Positions 46,230-55,928 of a stretch of 64,000 nt of DNA are shown here, in pieces. How positions within the stretch are numbered: position 1 is the stretch's first letter; each line of letters begins with the position of its first letter. The notes beneath the pieces were generated by a model. It saw nothing but the letters and a program-made list of their open reading frames with translations, ran no database searches and had not been told where the DNA came from. The DNA is from DTYU01 sp040757355 (GTDB lineage Bacteria > Bacillota > Desulfotomaculia > Desulfotomaculales > Ammonificaceae). The position numbers and the translations under genes are program-made. The DNA lies in assembly GCA_040757355.1 (NCBI GenBank), contig JBFLWY010000005.1, forward strand, positions 24,480-88,479. Reading direction: 5' to 3'.

Positions 46230-46793
46230 TTGCGGCTTATCGTTGGTATAACCGGCGCTTCGGGGGTCATTTACGGGATATCCCTGCTCGAGACGCTGAA
46301 AAAACTTGGCGTAGAAACACACCTGGTTCTCAGCGGGCAGGCCGAAGGCATAATCGCGGTGGAGACCGCTTATACAGCCGGCGATGTGCGGGCGCTCGCG
46401 TCTTGCGCTTATTCCGAAAACGATTTCGATGCGCCGCTGGCCAGCGGTTCGTTTTTACACCAGGGGATGGTTGTCGCGCCGTGCAGCATGAAGACCCTCG
46501 CGGGTATCGCAGCGGGGTACGCACAAAACCTTATCCAGCGTGCCGCCGACGTAACCATCAAAGAGGGGCGGCGTCTCGTGCTTATGCCGCGCGAGTCTCC
46601 CTTTAGCGCCATCCACCTCGAAAACATGCTGAAGCTGGCCCGCCTGGGGGTAGTCATTGCCCCGCCGGTACCGGCCTTTTACCACGGGCCGGAAACCATT
46701 GCCGATCTCGTCGAGTTTTCCGTCGGCCGCATTTTGGATCTTTTGGGTGTAGAAAATCAGCTTTTCAAACGGTGGGGCGGAACCTCAGGCTAA
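46230..46793 (+). CDS. ubiX: UbiX-family flavin prenyltransferase
   Basis: A 187-residue enzyme that prenylates FMN to make the cofactor of UbiD-type decarboxylases. GITGASG lies at residues 6-12. The conserved GSFLHQGMVVAPCSMKTLAG and LVLMPRESPFSAIHLENML match the family, and the C-terminus PPVPAFYHGPETIADLV is typical. The start is TTG. No ubiD lies in this window, so its client decarboxylase must be elsewhere. Confidence 0.95.
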   Translation: MRLIVGITGASGVIYGISLLETLKKLGVETHLVLSGQAEGIIAVETAYTAGDVRALASCAYSENDFDAPLASGSFLHQGMVVAPCSMKTLAGIAAGYAQNLIQRAADVTIKEGRRLVLMPRESPFSAIHLENMLKLARLGVVIAPPVPAFYHGPETIADLVEFSVGRILDLLGVENQLFKRWGGTSG

Positions 46794-47045
46794 GTCATGG
46801 AAAGTCCTGAGTCAGTTACACGTCTCGAGTTCCTAGTTCTTGTGTTGGGAATATTAGATTCGGCAGGGTGGGCCAGAAACGCTTTCAATTGCCGCAAGTT
46901 TGTCTCACTTCCTTAAAGCTTAAAAATGATCAGCAGATCTAACTTCCCACTTACCACTTCCAATTTGGTGGACACAGCCCACCCTACATCTATATCAACT
47001 AACTGAATATGCTTCCGGTCGTGATGAACTTGAGTACCGCGATTC

Positions 47046-48275
47046 TTACTGTTTTTGCTCGAATACCTCTTCCCAGTTAACCCTGCCGGTGAGCTGCATT
47101 ATTACAAATAGGGTTACAATCGAGAGAATAGTAACCGCCAATCCGGTGTAACCCTGGAAGAAAAACGTATAGGAAAAAACCACGAGGTAGACAAACTGCG
47201 AAAGCCCGACCTCGACAAAGGCGAACCTTTTGCCTACCACCAGACGCATGTAGGAGACCACCAGGAAGATCGACACCAGAGAGCAGACTATGAAAGCGGC
47301 GTGAATCGAAATGTGGTCGACCAGATAGGCAAGCAGCAGGTGGAAGCTGAAGAACGCCGCACAAACGAACAGGTAGTTCATCGGGTGGATCTTTACCGAA
47401 CGCAGACTGGTGATAATGAAAAGTATAAATAGGAAGAAGAAAAGGGACACCGGCGCGAAGTAGCTCACACTGGCTACCCACGGACCAGGGTTAAGCTTTT
47501 TCGGCATCTCCATGCCTATTTTCACCCCGGTCAATAGGTTCGAGTACTGCCAAACCAGTTGCCAGCCTTTGTCGGTCTCAACTTTTGTTGTCGGCGAGAT
47601 GCTGTTCTGCGGGAAGTCGATCTTTTTGAAGTCCGTGTTCATCGTCAAGGCGAAATTCTTTATCTGACTAACGTCATCACCGAAGTCGTACCACCATTCG
47701 TCCATTCCCTGGGAATTGTACGAGACCGAGAAGTTTTCGGCCTGACCGGGTTTAAGTTTCGCCGTGCCGGTAACCCTCCCGGCTTCTACCTGCAGGTTTT
47801 TAACCTCTATTCCTCCGATCAGAAAGCGAAAATCGTCGTAAATGGCCCCGCTGTTGGGAAATTCGAAGTCGAAGAAGACCTGGCGTTCTTCGCCGGTGTC
47901 ATTGACGACTTTATAATTGCCGTCAAAGCCGACATGATAGGTTGAATACCACAACAGGCCCTTTCTGCGGTAATCGACTTTTAGATCGACGTCTATTTGG
48001 CTTCCCGCAATCGGCAGGAAACGCGTCGTTTTTTCAACCTTGGTTTCAATGACAGTCTTTGAATCGACGGTTTTTTCAACTTTTGTTTCCTTTGTGATTT
48101 CGTAACGGACGGTGGGAGCTTTTTGCCGCTGGGCTGTCCCCCACAACTGCCCAACTTCAGATTTGAGTCTTTCGTCCTGCGTAGCCGTTCTTGTCTGGAC
48201 GGTACCGCCCAAGACAATCCACGCGAGTGCGGTCCCTATGAAGATGATTATCAGGGGCAGGATCTGTCTGCCCAT
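47046..48275 (-). CDS. CreD-like inner-membrane protein
   Basis: A 409-residue protein. There is one N-terminal membrane segment (ILPLIIIFIGTALAWIVLGG), then a ~230-residue extracytoplasmic beta-rich domain (FFDFEFPNSGAIYDDFRFLI, KLKPGQAENFSVSYNSQG), then about six C-terminal membrane helices with VKIHPMNYLFVCAAFFSFHL resembling the CreD family. The function of CreD is poorly defined (envelope stress in Gram-negatives). It lies about 20 bp downstream of mgtE. Confidence 0.75.
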   Translation of the reverse strand: MGRQILPLIIIFIGTALAWIVLGGTVQTRTATQDERLKSEVGQLWGTAQRQKAPTVRYEITKETKVEKTVDSKTVIETKVEKTTRFLPIAGSQIDVDLKVDYRRKGLLWYSTYHVGFDGNYKVVNDTGEERQVFFDFEFPNSGAIYDDFRFLIGGIEVKNLQVEAGRVTGTAKLKPGQAENFSVSYNSQGMDEWWYDFGDDVSQIKNFALTMNTDFKKIDFPQNSISPTTKVETDKGWQLVWQYSNLLTGVKIGMEMPKKLNPGPWVASVSYFAPVSLFFFLFILFIITSLRSVKIHPMNYLFVCAAFFSFHLLLAYLVDHISIHAAFIVCSLVSIFLVVSYMRLVVGKRFAFVEVGLSQFVYLVVFSYTFFFQGYTGLAVTILSIVTLFVIMQLTGRVNWEEVFEQKQ

Positions 48276-48295
48276 TGTTTAGCCTCCCAGAGAAC

Positions 48296-49663
48296 TCAAA
48301 AATGCCAAACAGCAAACCGGTTCATCATAAAGGTGGCAAAACCGAAGTAAATCAACATGCTGCAGACGTCCATCAACGTGGTGATGAAAGGCCCGGACGC
48401 CAGTGCGGGATCCACGCCGAAACGGTTGATAATCAGCGGTACGAAACTCCCAATCACAGCGGCGATTACCATGCTCAAGGCAAGCGATACCCCGACGATT
48501 AGACCGATTAACGCTTCCCTCTGCCATGCATAAGCAACCACGGCGATAATGATGCCGGAAACCAGCCCAACGACCAGTGCCACCTCCACCTCTCCAACGA
48601 TCACCGCAACCACTTCCCGGGGGCTTACCTCGCCTGTCGCCAGCCCCCGCACAACCACGGCCAGGGTTTGCGTTGCCAGGTTGCCCGGCCCGCCTGCCAT
48701 TACGGTGATGAAAAAAGCCAGCGCTGTCACGGCGCTTAGTGTCGTGGAAAAGTTGGCGATTACGTTACCCGCCAGGAGCCCGCCGAATAAAAGCACAATC
48801 AGCCAGGGCAAACGCTTGCCCGCGCGTTTGAGTACCCCGGTGCCGAAGTACCGTCCCTCGTACTCTATGTTGGCCAACCGCAGGATGTCTTCGGTCGCCT
48901 CTTCTTCGAGTACGTCGAGGATGTCGTCAACCGTCACGATGCCGAGCAGTTTCTGCGCGTCGTCCACTACCGGAACGGCCAAGAAGTCGTACTTGGCTAC
49001 CACGCGGGCCACTTCCTCCTGGTCGGTGCGGACATTGACACTGACAACCTCCGTGCGCATAACATCTCCGACACGGGTGGAAGGCGCGGAGAGAATTAAC
49101 TCCCGCAGGGAAACGACACCTACAAGCCGGTTCTGTGCGTCAACAACGTAAACATAATAGACCGTTTCTGCATCCGGGGCGGTGGCGCGCAGACTGTTGA
49201 TGGCCTCCTGTACCGTCATGTCTTTTTTGACGGAGACATACTCGGTGGTCATGATGCCGCCGGCGGTTTCGGGTCCGTGTTCGAGGAGTTCCTGGACGTC
49301 TTCTGCTTCGGACTTTCCCATCAGGGAAAGAAAACGTTCCCTTTCCTCCTGGGGCATTTCCCCGAGCAAATCGACGGCGTCGTCGGGGGACATCTCCCGG
49401 AGGATTGAAGCAGCCCGCCACTCTCCTAAACCTTCGAGCAGTGCGGCGACTTCCGCGCGGTCAAGCTCGTAGAGCACTGCGGCTGCCTTGGCAGGCTCGC
49501 ACATCCGGATGATCTTGATTTGCTGGGGCAGGTTTAGTTCCGGCAGTACTTCCGCAAGGTCGGCGTAATGCGCCTCGCGCAGAAACCGGCGCAGTCCTTC
49601 TGTCGGACCGGCGGCGAGAAAGTTTTGTAGCTGTGTCAGTGTATCATTTTGTTCAACAGGCAT
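48296..49663 (-). CDS. mgtE: MgtE magnesium transporter
   Basis: A Mg2+ channel of 455 residues. I place the start at ATG 49663 (MPVEQNDTLTQLQNFLA, with GGGAGCGG upstream), since a frame opening at 49762 would span the era terminator. An N-terminal superhelical domain is followed by two CBS domains (MTTEYVSVKKDMTVQEAINS; VMRTEVVSVNVRTDQEEVAR), a plug helix and a five-helix membrane domain with MAGGPGNLATQTLAVVVRGL. The CBS domains sense cytosolic Mg2+. I see no M-box riboswitch in the short leader. Confidence 0.96.
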   Translation of the reverse strand: MPVEQNDTLTQLQNFLAAGPTEGLRRFLREAHYADLAEVLPELNLPQQIKIIRMCEPAKAAAVLYELDRAEVAALLEGLGEWRAASILREMSPDDAVDLLGEMPQEERERFLSLMGKSEAEDVQELLEHGPETAGGIMTTEYVSVKKDMTVQEAINSLRATAPDAETVYYVYVVDAQNRLVGVVSLRELILSAPSTRVGDVMRTEVVSVNVRTDQEEVARVVAKYDFLAVPVVDDAQKLLGIVTVDDILDVLEEEATEDILRLANIEYEGRYFGTGVLKRAGKRLPWLIVLLFGGLLAGNVIANFSTTLSAVTALAFFITVMAGGPGNLATQTLAVVVRGLATGEVSPREVVAVIVGEVEVALVVGLVSGIIIAVVAYAWQREALIGLIVGVSLALSMVIAAVIGSFVPLIINRFGVDPALASGPFITTLMDVCSMLIYFGFATFMMNRFAVWHF

Positions 49664-49673
49664 TTTCCCGCTC

Positions 49674-49710
49674 CCAAAAAGAAGGGCCTTCATTAGTTGT
49701 GGGAAGGCCC
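49674..49710 (-). terminator. Intrinsic terminator of the era operon
   Basis: On the minus strand GGGCCTT (49710-49704) and AAGGCCC (49690-49684) enclose a loop, followed by TTCTTTTT. It sits between the era stop (49795) and the mgtE start (49663). Confidence 0.8.
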
Positions 49711-49794
49711 CCGGAATCGCTTTGCCCTTATTCACTTTAGCAGTTTCGGGAAGTGATGTCAATTTGTAAAGACACTTCTTACAAGCACTGTTAT

Positions 49795-50694
49795 CTAATC
49801 AGGCCGGTAGCCGAACTGGCGCAGAAAGGCTTCGCTCCTACGCCAGTCGGGCCTTACTTTAACCCATAGGTCCAGGTAAACCCGGCGGCCGAAGAGTGCT
49901 TCTATTTCCTCCCTGGCGAGCCGGCCGATGTTCTTTAGCATCCGGCCGTGTTTGCCGACCAGAATCCCTTTGTGCGACTCTTTCTCCGTGTAAATCACTC
50001 CCCGGATAAACAGCAGGTCTTCGGAGCGGGGAGTGATCTCCTCGACGGCAACCGCCACGCCGTGCGGGAGTTCTTCCCGGGTGAGTTGCAACACCTTCTC
50101 GCGCACAAGCTCCGCTATCACCGTCTGCTCCGGCTGATCGGTCACCGTTTCCGGCGGGTAGTATTGCGGTCCGGGCGGTAAGTGGGCTACTACTTCTGAC
50201 ACCAGCCGCTCGGTGTTTTCGCCCGTCATCGCAGAGACCGGAATAATGGCGGCGAACCGGTGCTTTTGCTGCAGGTCGTCGATCAGCGGCAACAGGGATT
50301 CTTTCGGCACAAGGTCAATTTTATTAATGCATGCGAAGACCGGCGTTATAACTTCTTTGAGGCGTTGCAATATAAAAGTGTCACCCGGGCCGAAGGGTGC
50401 ATCGGCTTCGAGGATAAAGAGAATAAGATCAACCTCTCTAAGGGTATTGAGCGCGGTCTTCACCATGTATTCGCCGAGTTGGTGCCGCGGCTTGTGGATG
50501 CCGGGCGTATCCAGAAAGACTATCTGGGCGTCGGGAAGGGTCAAGATGGACTGTATCCGGTTTCTGGTTGTCTGGGGCTTGTCGGAAACAATAGCTACCT
50601 TCCGGCCCACCAGGCGGTTGAGGAGTGTCGATTTGCCGACGTTGGGCCGGCCGACAATGCTTACGAACCCGGACCGGTGCTCTTTCCGATTCAT
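49795..50694 (-). CDS. era: GTPase Era
   Basis: A ribosome small-subunit maturation GTPase of 299 residues. G1 is GRPNVGKST, switch DKPQTTRNRI, G3 DTPGIHKPRH, G4 NKID, and there is a C-terminal KH domain (GILVGKHGRMLKNIGRLARE). It overlaps the cdd gene by 4 bp. It is the last gene of the yqfC-to-era operon. Confidence 0.99.
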   Translation of the reverse strand: MNRKEHRSGFVSIVGRPNVGKSTLLNRLVGRKVAIVSDKPQTTRNRIQSILTLPDAQIVFLDTPGIHKPRHQLGEYMVKTALNTLREVDLILFILEADAPFGPGDTFILQRLKEVITPVFACINKIDLVPKESLLPLIDDLQQKHRFAAIIPVSAMTGENTERLVSEVVAHLPPGPQYYPPETVTDQPEQTVIAELVREKVLQLTREELPHGVAVAVEEITPRSEDLLFIRGVIYTEKESHKGILVGKHGRMLKNIGRLAREEIEALFGRRVYLDLWVKVRPDWRRSEAFLRQFGYRPD

Positions 50695-51071
50695 ACCCCA
50701 AAGGCGTGCGGCAGGAGTGCCGCCAATTCCTCTTCACGATATTGTCCCTGTTCGTTTACCATTAGGACCCGCATTTGCGGACCGAACTCATACAGTACCT
50801 GGCGGCAGGCGCCGCAAGGCGTACAGAAGCCTTGCCCTTCCCAGGCGACGGCAATAGCGACAATATCCCGGCGCCCTTCGGTTACCGCTTTCGCCACCGC
50901 CACCCGTTCAGCGCAGATCGTAAGCCCGTAGGAGGCATTTTCGATATTCGCACCGGTAAAAACACTCCCGTCTCCGGTCTTGACCGCCGCACCGACCCGG
51001 ATACCGGAGTATGGAGCATAGGCCTTTTCTCTGGCCGCAAAAGCCCGGTCTATCAGGTCTTCATAAGACAT
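50691..51071 (-). CDS. cdd: Cytidine deaminase
   Basis: A 126-residue tetrameric zinc enzyme of pyrimidine salvage. The catalytic CAERVAVAKAV (zinc ligand Cys with Glu) and PCGACRQVLYEF (two zinc cysteines) are intact. It overlaps ybeY by 11 bp and era by 4 bp, so it is translationally coupled. The dgkA gene that often lies here in Firmicutes is missing. Confidence 0.98.
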   Translation of the reverse strand: MSYEDLIDRAFAAREKAYAPYSGIRVGAAVKTGDGSVFTGANIENASYGLTICAERVAVAKAVTEGRRDIVAIAVAWEGQGFCTPCGACRQVLYEFGPQMRVLMVNEQGQYREEELAALLPHAFGV

Positions 51072-51525
51072 CGTCCCGACCTCCGAGGTCTTTGACTATT
51101 TCCTCTTCCAGAACACTCATTTTCGCAGCCTCTTCGTCGGTTTCATGATCGAAACCCAGGAGGTGAAGCGTCCCGTGAACAGCCAACTGTACCGCTTCTA
51201 CGGTCAGATCATGCCCGGCGGACTCGGCCCAGCGCGCAGCCGTTTCCAGCGAAATAACCACGTCGCCGAGGAGCAGTATCTTACCCCCGTCCTCCTGTAC
51301 TTCTTCGTTCATCGAAAACGAGAGGACATCGGTGGGTTCGTTCTTATCACGATAACGGTAGTTTAGTTCCTGCATTACTGTATCGTCGATGAAAGTTACG
51401 CTGAGTTCCACCCTTTGGTCGATCCCCTGTGCGGACAGGACCGCCTCAGCCGCGCGTTGGACGGCCAGCGTCAGCTTGTCCGTCACCGGTACCTTCGACT
51501 GCAGGTTTTGGACTATCACCGCCAT
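51061..51525 (-). CDS. ybeY: Endoribonuclease YbeY
   Basis: A 154-residue metal-dependent rRNA maturation/quality-control nuclease. The zinc site HGTLHLLGFDH (HxxxHxxxxxH) is complete, and DVLSFSMNE and LGDVVIS are family hallmarks. It overlaps the 3' end of pgpH by 80 bp in another frame. Confidence 0.98.
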   Translation of the reverse strand: MAVIVQNLQSKVPVTDKLTLAVQRAAEAVLSAQGIDQRVELSVTFIDDTVMQELNYRYRDKNEPTDVLSFSMNEEVQEDGGKILLLGDVVISLETAARWAESAGHDLTVEAVQLAVHGTLHLLGFDHETDEEAAKMSVLEEEIVKDLGGRDDVL

Positions 51526-53659
51526 TGGACTCCTCCTTTCCCGTCTCCCGGGGGTATTCGAGCCGGCTGTGGAAAATACCGCTTAATACGCGTGCGAAGG
51601 CCCCGGCAATCAGGTTCAGATCACGAAAGGTCAGCGCGCATTCTTCAAGCTGCCCGTCCTGCAGCTTGTCCTTTATTATACGCCGCACCAGCCCTTCGAC
51701 CTGGCCAGGCATGGCTTGGTCCATGGAGCGAACGGCTGCTTCGACCGCATCGGCAAGCATCACAATGGCGGCTTCGCGCGTTTGCGGCTTTGGGCCCGGG
51801 TAACGGAAATCCTTTTCGCTTACCGCATCCTTTTGGTCCGTTTCGAGGGCTTTCTTGTAGAAAAACCCCACCATGCCGGTGCCGTGGTGCTGTTCGATAA
51901 TCTCAATAATTTTTTCCGGGAGCTTATACTCCCTTGCGACCTCCACACCGTCTTTCACATGGTTGGTGACAATTAATGTTGAAAGCGTCGGGGCAAGCTT
52001 GTCGTGCGGGTTATCGTGCCCCATTTGGTTCTCCACAAAAAAGTACGGCCGCCTCAGTTTTCCGATGTCGTGATAATAGGCACCCGTCCGAACGGTCAGC
52101 ACGTCCGCGCCGATCGCCTCGGCAGCGGCTTCTCCCAAATTGCCGACAATTATGCTGTGGTGATAAGTACCCGGTGCTTCCATCAGGAGCCGTCTGAGCA
52201 GCGGTTCTCCCGGATTGGTCAGCTCAAGGAGCTTGATCGGCGAAGTAATTCCGGAAAGGTATTCGACTACGGGCAAGGCACCGTTTGTTAAGATTGAGGA
52301 AAGCAGGCCGTTTATGAGACCAAACCCGATGCTTACCGGCAGAAGCACCAGGAAAGGCGTTTCCGACGTAAGCCCGACCGCCAGCGATGCCATGATCGCC
52401 GCACCGCTGACGTATAGGCTCGCACGCACCAGGTCCCCCCTCCGGCTGAGCCGTGAAACACTATAAACACCGGTGATACCCGTAAGAAAACCGGCCAGGG
52501 CAAACCGCAGTTCGTTTCCGGTCATTATGCCGGTTAGAACCGCGGTGATAACCACCGCGACAACCGCAATTCGGGAATCGAGCAATATGGCGAGAAGCAT
52601 CCCGGCGGTGGCCACTGGTATGGCGTAACCAAGCTGGCTGCTTATTTCAGGTCCCTGGCGGACATTTATCGCCAGGATTATCTTGGCTACAAGCAGGACG
52701 CTCACAATCACCAGGGCAATCAGGTAAAGGTACGCCGGTTCCAGGTAGACGTCCCTGTGCTGCTGGTAAATATAGTAGAAAAGTGTCCCGACCAGGAGAA
52801 CCACCACTAAAGCGACTCCCAAGAGCGCCCCAAAAGGCGGGCTGGTGCGGTAAAGCCCAACTGCGTGGAGCTTGGCGATGTGTTCCGCGGTGACCACTTC
52901 CCCTTCGCCGATTATTTTTTCGCCGGTCCGGATCGTTATTTCTATCGGCTCAACTGCGTCAGCCGCCTCTTTCTGCAACATTTCAGTGCGGGCGGCGTTA
53001 TAAAACTTGTTGGGCCTCAGGGTGTGCTTGTTCAGCGCTTGCGCCAGGGCCTTTTCAGCCGGCTCGAGGGGAAGCATGTTGATGCGCTCGGAAACGGTCT
53101 TTCGCGCCTGCTCCAAGTCTTCCTGGCGTACGCCGTCCGCCATGAGCTGTTCCACGATGCGAACAAGCTCCCGGTTGAGCTGCCTCAGCTTAGACTCCGG
53201 CGTTTGCAGCAATGCTTTTATCGTACCGTCCTGAAGTGAAAACGGCAGGGCTTCCCTTAAAGCTGCTTCCTTGCTCTCCTCGTCCTTATCCGGGTCGTTG
53301 GATACCGCGATTACCGTCCCGATTGTGTCACTGATGTCCCACTTGATCGATTCCAGTACTTTGGGGTCGATGTCATATATTTTCGGGACCTTGCTTGCGG
53401 CTTCGCGCCGGAGTTCCTCTGTTTTTGCTTCATCTTCGAAAACCACCGAGCGCGGCGCTTTTATCGTACGGGGGGCGACCTCCCCGACATCCAGGCTGAC
53501 ACTCTCCGGGTAAAACTGAAACGCGATCAGAAGCATAAGGGATAAAAATAAAAACAGGCCCGCGCCAGCCCGTTTAACCCCGGGTTGATTGAAAAACTGT
53601 TTAAGGTTGTTCGTAAAAACGCCGGCTTTTTCAGCCAAGCGAGTGAACACCGAATTCAC
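51446..53659 (-). CDS. pgpH: 7TM-HD cyclic-di-AMP phosphodiesterase PgpH
   Basis: A 737-residue membrane protein (YqfF). One N-terminal helix (AGLFLFLSLMLLIAFQFYP) is followed by an extracytoplasmic 7TMR-HDED domain, then seven membrane helices (from FGALLGVALVVVLLVGTLFY), then an HD domain with YHHSIIVGNLGEAAAEAIGA, AYYHDIGKLRRPYFF and IIEQHHGTG. It degrades c-di-AMP. The last ~27 residues are low-complexity and lie over ybeY. Confidence 0.96.
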   Translation of the reverse strand: MNSVFTRLAEKAGVFTNNLKQFFNQPGVKRAGAGLFLFLSLMLLIAFQFYPESVSLDVGEVAPRTIKAPRSVVFEDEAKTEELRREAASKVPKIYDIDPKVLESIKWDISDTIGTVIAVSNDPDKDEESKEAALREALPFSLQDGTIKALLQTPESKLRQLNRELVRIVEQLMADGVRQEDLEQARKTVSERINMLPLEPAEKALAQALNKHTLRPNKFYNAARTEMLQKEAADAVEPIEITIRTGEKIIGEGEVVTAEHIAKLHAVGLYRTSPPFGALLGVALVVVLLVGTLFYYIYQQHRDVYLEPAYLYLIALVIVSVLLVAKIILAINVRQGPEISSQLGYAIPVATAGMLLAILLDSRIAVVAVVITAVLTGIMTGNELRFALAGFLTGITGVYSVSRLSRRGDLVRASLYVSGAAIMASLAVGLTSETPFLVLLPVSIGFGLINGLLSSILTNGALPVVEYLSGITSPIKLLELTNPGEPLLRRLLMEAPGTYHHSIIVGNLGEAAAEAIGADVLTVRTGAYYHDIGKLRRPYFFVENQMGHDNPHDKLAPTLSTLIVTNHVKDGVEVAREYKLPEKIIEIIEQHHGTGMVGFFYKKALETDQKDAVSEKDFRYPGPKPQTREAAIVMLADAVEAAVRSMDQAMPGQVEGLVRRIIKDKLQDGQLEECALTFRDLNLIAGAFARVLSGIFHSRLEYPRETGKEESNGGDSPKPAVEGTGDGQADAGRPTRG

Positions 53660-54624
53660 TCCTTACCCGCTGTGTCTTCCGATGCCTCGTACGCACGGAT
53701 GATCTCCATCACCAGCGGGTGCCTTATGGTATCGGCTCCGGTAAGATACTGAAAAGAAATACCCTCGATGCCGCTCAATATCTGCTGGGCCACGATCAGC
53801 CCCGATTCTTGTCCTCGCGGCAGGTCGGTCTGCGTAATGTCGCCCGTAATTACTGCTTTAGACCCGAAACCCATCCGGGTAAGAAACATCTTCATCTGCT
53901 CAGGGGTCGTATTCTGAGCCTCATCCAGAATGATAAAGGCATCCTCTAAGGTCCGGCCCCGCATGTATGCAAGCGGAGCGATTTCAATGACCCTGCGTTC
54001 AAGATAGCGTTCCGTGTTTTCCAGGCCCAGGACGTCATATAAGCTGTCATAAAGCGGTCTGAGGTAGGGGTCCACTTTTTCCTCAAGACCGCCCGGTAAG
54101 AACCCGAGTTTCTCACCCGCTTCGACTGCAGGCCGCGTCAGAATGATCCTGCTGATTTTTTTCTGGCGGAACCATACCACCGCCATTACGACGGCAAGAT
54201 AGGTCTTTCCTGTGCCGGCGGGTCCGATCGCAAAGGTGATATCGTAGTGCCGCATCGCATCTACGTAGCGACGTTGCCCCGGGGTTTTCGGACGCACCTG
54301 TTTGCCGCGCGGGGTGGTCAGCAATATGTCCCTCGGGGCTTCCGCATCCGGTCCCTCGCCGCTTTTTACCGCCTGGACCACGCGGTTTACCTCATTAACG
54401 CTGACTTCGCCAAGGGTGCGGAAAGTGCTTTCAAGCCGGCGCAATACCTGTTGCCCCTGTTCCACTTGGGACGGTGTCCCGATAAGTACAAACTCGCCCT
54501 CCCGTACAACCAATTTGACTCCGGTAGCCTTTTCAATGGTTTTCAGGTTCTCGTCGAACCGGCCCAGTATTTCCATGGCCGCAACCGGGTCTTGGATCGG
54601 AACCCTGACCTCGATTTCTTCCAA
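53656..54624 (-). CDS. phoH: PhoH-like ATPase
   Basis: A 322-residue P-loop ATPase. Walker A is GPAGTGKTYLAV, Walker B is AFIILDEAQNTTPEQMKMFL, followed by TRMGFGSKAVITGDITQTD. An N-terminal KH-like part (VKLVVREGEFVLIGTP) suggests RNA binding. It overlaps pgpH by 4 bp and normally travels with ybeY, probably in RNA or ribosome metabolism. Confidence 0.97.
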   Translation of the reverse strand: MEEIEVRVPIQDPVAAMEILGRFDENLKTIEKATGVKLVVREGEFVLIGTPSQVEQGQQVLRRLESTFRTLGEVSVNEVNRVVQAVKSGEGPDAEAPRDILLTTPRGKQVRPKTPGQRRYVDAMRHYDITFAIGPAGTGKTYLAVVMAVVWFRQKKISRIILTRPAVEAGEKLGFLPGGLEEKVDPYLRPLYDSLYDVLGLENTERYLERRVIEIAPLAYMRGRTLEDAFIILDEAQNTTPEQMKMFLTRMGFGSKAVITGDITQTDLPRGQESGLIVAQQILSGIEGISFQYLTGADTIRHPLVMEIIRAYEASEDTAGKE

Positions 54625-54643
54625 TCAGCAACTCAGACTCCTT

Positions 54644-55846
54644 TCACGGATTAAATTCACGAATGGTCCCGATATCTTCAAGAACCTCTGCCTTTAGTCT
54701 TACTCTAACTATATCCTCAGGCCGTGCTGTGCGAATCTCTTCAACCTTTTCCCGCAGCAACTGATACTGATCCGGTAAGGAAGACGCTAATGCACGCCGC
54801 GCTTCTTCCTCTGCAACCTTCCTGGCTTGGGCGCGGGTTCGGTTTTTCTCAAACCGAACAAGCTCAATGTATTCTTTCTTTATCAATTCCACGGGAGCGC
54901 CGAAATTCCTCCATTGCAGAGGTCGTTTTACCGTCAGCCGGACTTTGTAGCAGGTAAAAGGAGGCCGTTTAGGACCGTGGACGGTGAACTCGCGGCTGCC
55001 CCACTTCAGTACCCTTGCCCGCACGGTCCGTCCCGGGCGCTCGCCTGTTTCTTTGAGCGGTACTTCGCCGTACCCCTCATACCAGACCCGTGCTCGCACA
55101 ATTCCCTTTGCCCTTGTATAACGAGGCAACCCAGGTACTACCCCGGCTTCACCTTCACCGCCAGGAACAATTTCCCCTGAGATTAGTATTTGTCCAGGCA
55201 GTACGGTATCACCTTCTTTCACCACCGGTTGACCCTCCAATACGAGAAGTTCCTTGATGAGTCCTACTTTACGAGCAACGATATGTGCCGGACCTTTCGA
55301 GATTTCGCTCGGCATCTTCTTCTCTACAATGGTAACCAAAGCCTTGCTGCCTTGAATCTCCACCCCGACCCAGGCTATGGTCGGAAAACGCTCTAATAAA
55401 GCTTGCTCGATCTCTTTCCCGTTTACCCTCCACCTGGGAGTACCTGTTTTAAGCCCGCATTCCGCGGCAGTCCTGAGTATTGCAGCGGGGTCCGTCTTTT
55501 TTGTGCCTGAGACTTCAACCACCCATACGAATGAAAAGAACAAGCAGACCGCCGTCAGAAAAAAAAGCGCACCTCCGTAAAGGGCCTTTCGCCGTCTCGC
55601 CTGCCATATGAAGAAGGGAAGGCCTACCTTTTGGCGCACGGTGAAACGGTTCCCTGTGTGCCGTGCAATGTGACGGAGAGCACCGACTGCGCCCAGACGC
55701 ACACGCAGAAGGACCCTGCCCCTGCCCAGATATTTAACGTCCCAAAACCTTATCCCTCTGGTGACGGCCATGTTTATGAACCGTTCAACCGATTTTCCTT
55801 CTACCAGAAGAAAGACGTATCCTTTCAGGTAAGAAATCAGCCGCAA
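54644..55846 (-). CDS. yqfD: Sporulation protein YqfD
   Basis: A 400-residue membrane protein of the sigma-E sporulation regulon in Bacillus. The TTG start at 55846 follows GAAGGAGG. It opens LISYLKGYVFLLVEGKSVER, has a membrane segment (GGALFFLTAVCLFFSFVWVV), FPTIAWVGVEIQGSKALVTI and VARKVGLIKELLVLEGQPVV, and ends with a helical charged tail. Confidence 0.95.
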   Translation of the reverse strand: MRLISYLKGYVFLLVEGKSVERFINMAVTRGIRFWDVKYLGRGRVLLRVRLGAVGALRHIARHTGNRFTVRQKVGLPFFIWQARRRKALYGGALFFLTAVCLFFSFVWVVEVSGTKKTDPAAILRTAAECGLKTGTPRWRVNGKEIEQALLERFPTIAWVGVEIQGSKALVTIVEKKMPSEISKGPAHIVARKVGLIKELLVLEGQPVVKEGDTVLPGQILISGEIVPGGEGEAGVVPGLPRYTRAKGIVRARVWYEGYGEVPLKETGERPGRTVRARVLKWGSREFTVHGPKRPPFTCYKVRLTVKRPLQWRNFGAPVELIKKEYIELVRFEKNRTRAQARKVAEEEARRALASSLPDQYQLLREKVEEIRTARPEDIVRVRLKAEVLEDIGTIREFNP

Positions 55847-55928
55847 TTTAACCCTCCTTCATCAGATGTCGGTCGTCGGACGTCAGACATCGGACACTGA
55901 TTAAAATTACCTTTTTAGCGATTTATTT

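Noticed and set aside
48296..49762. mgtE starting at 49762, or with an M-box riboswitch leader
   Set aside because: The longer start spans the era terminator, and the leader between it and 49663 is too short for an M-box.
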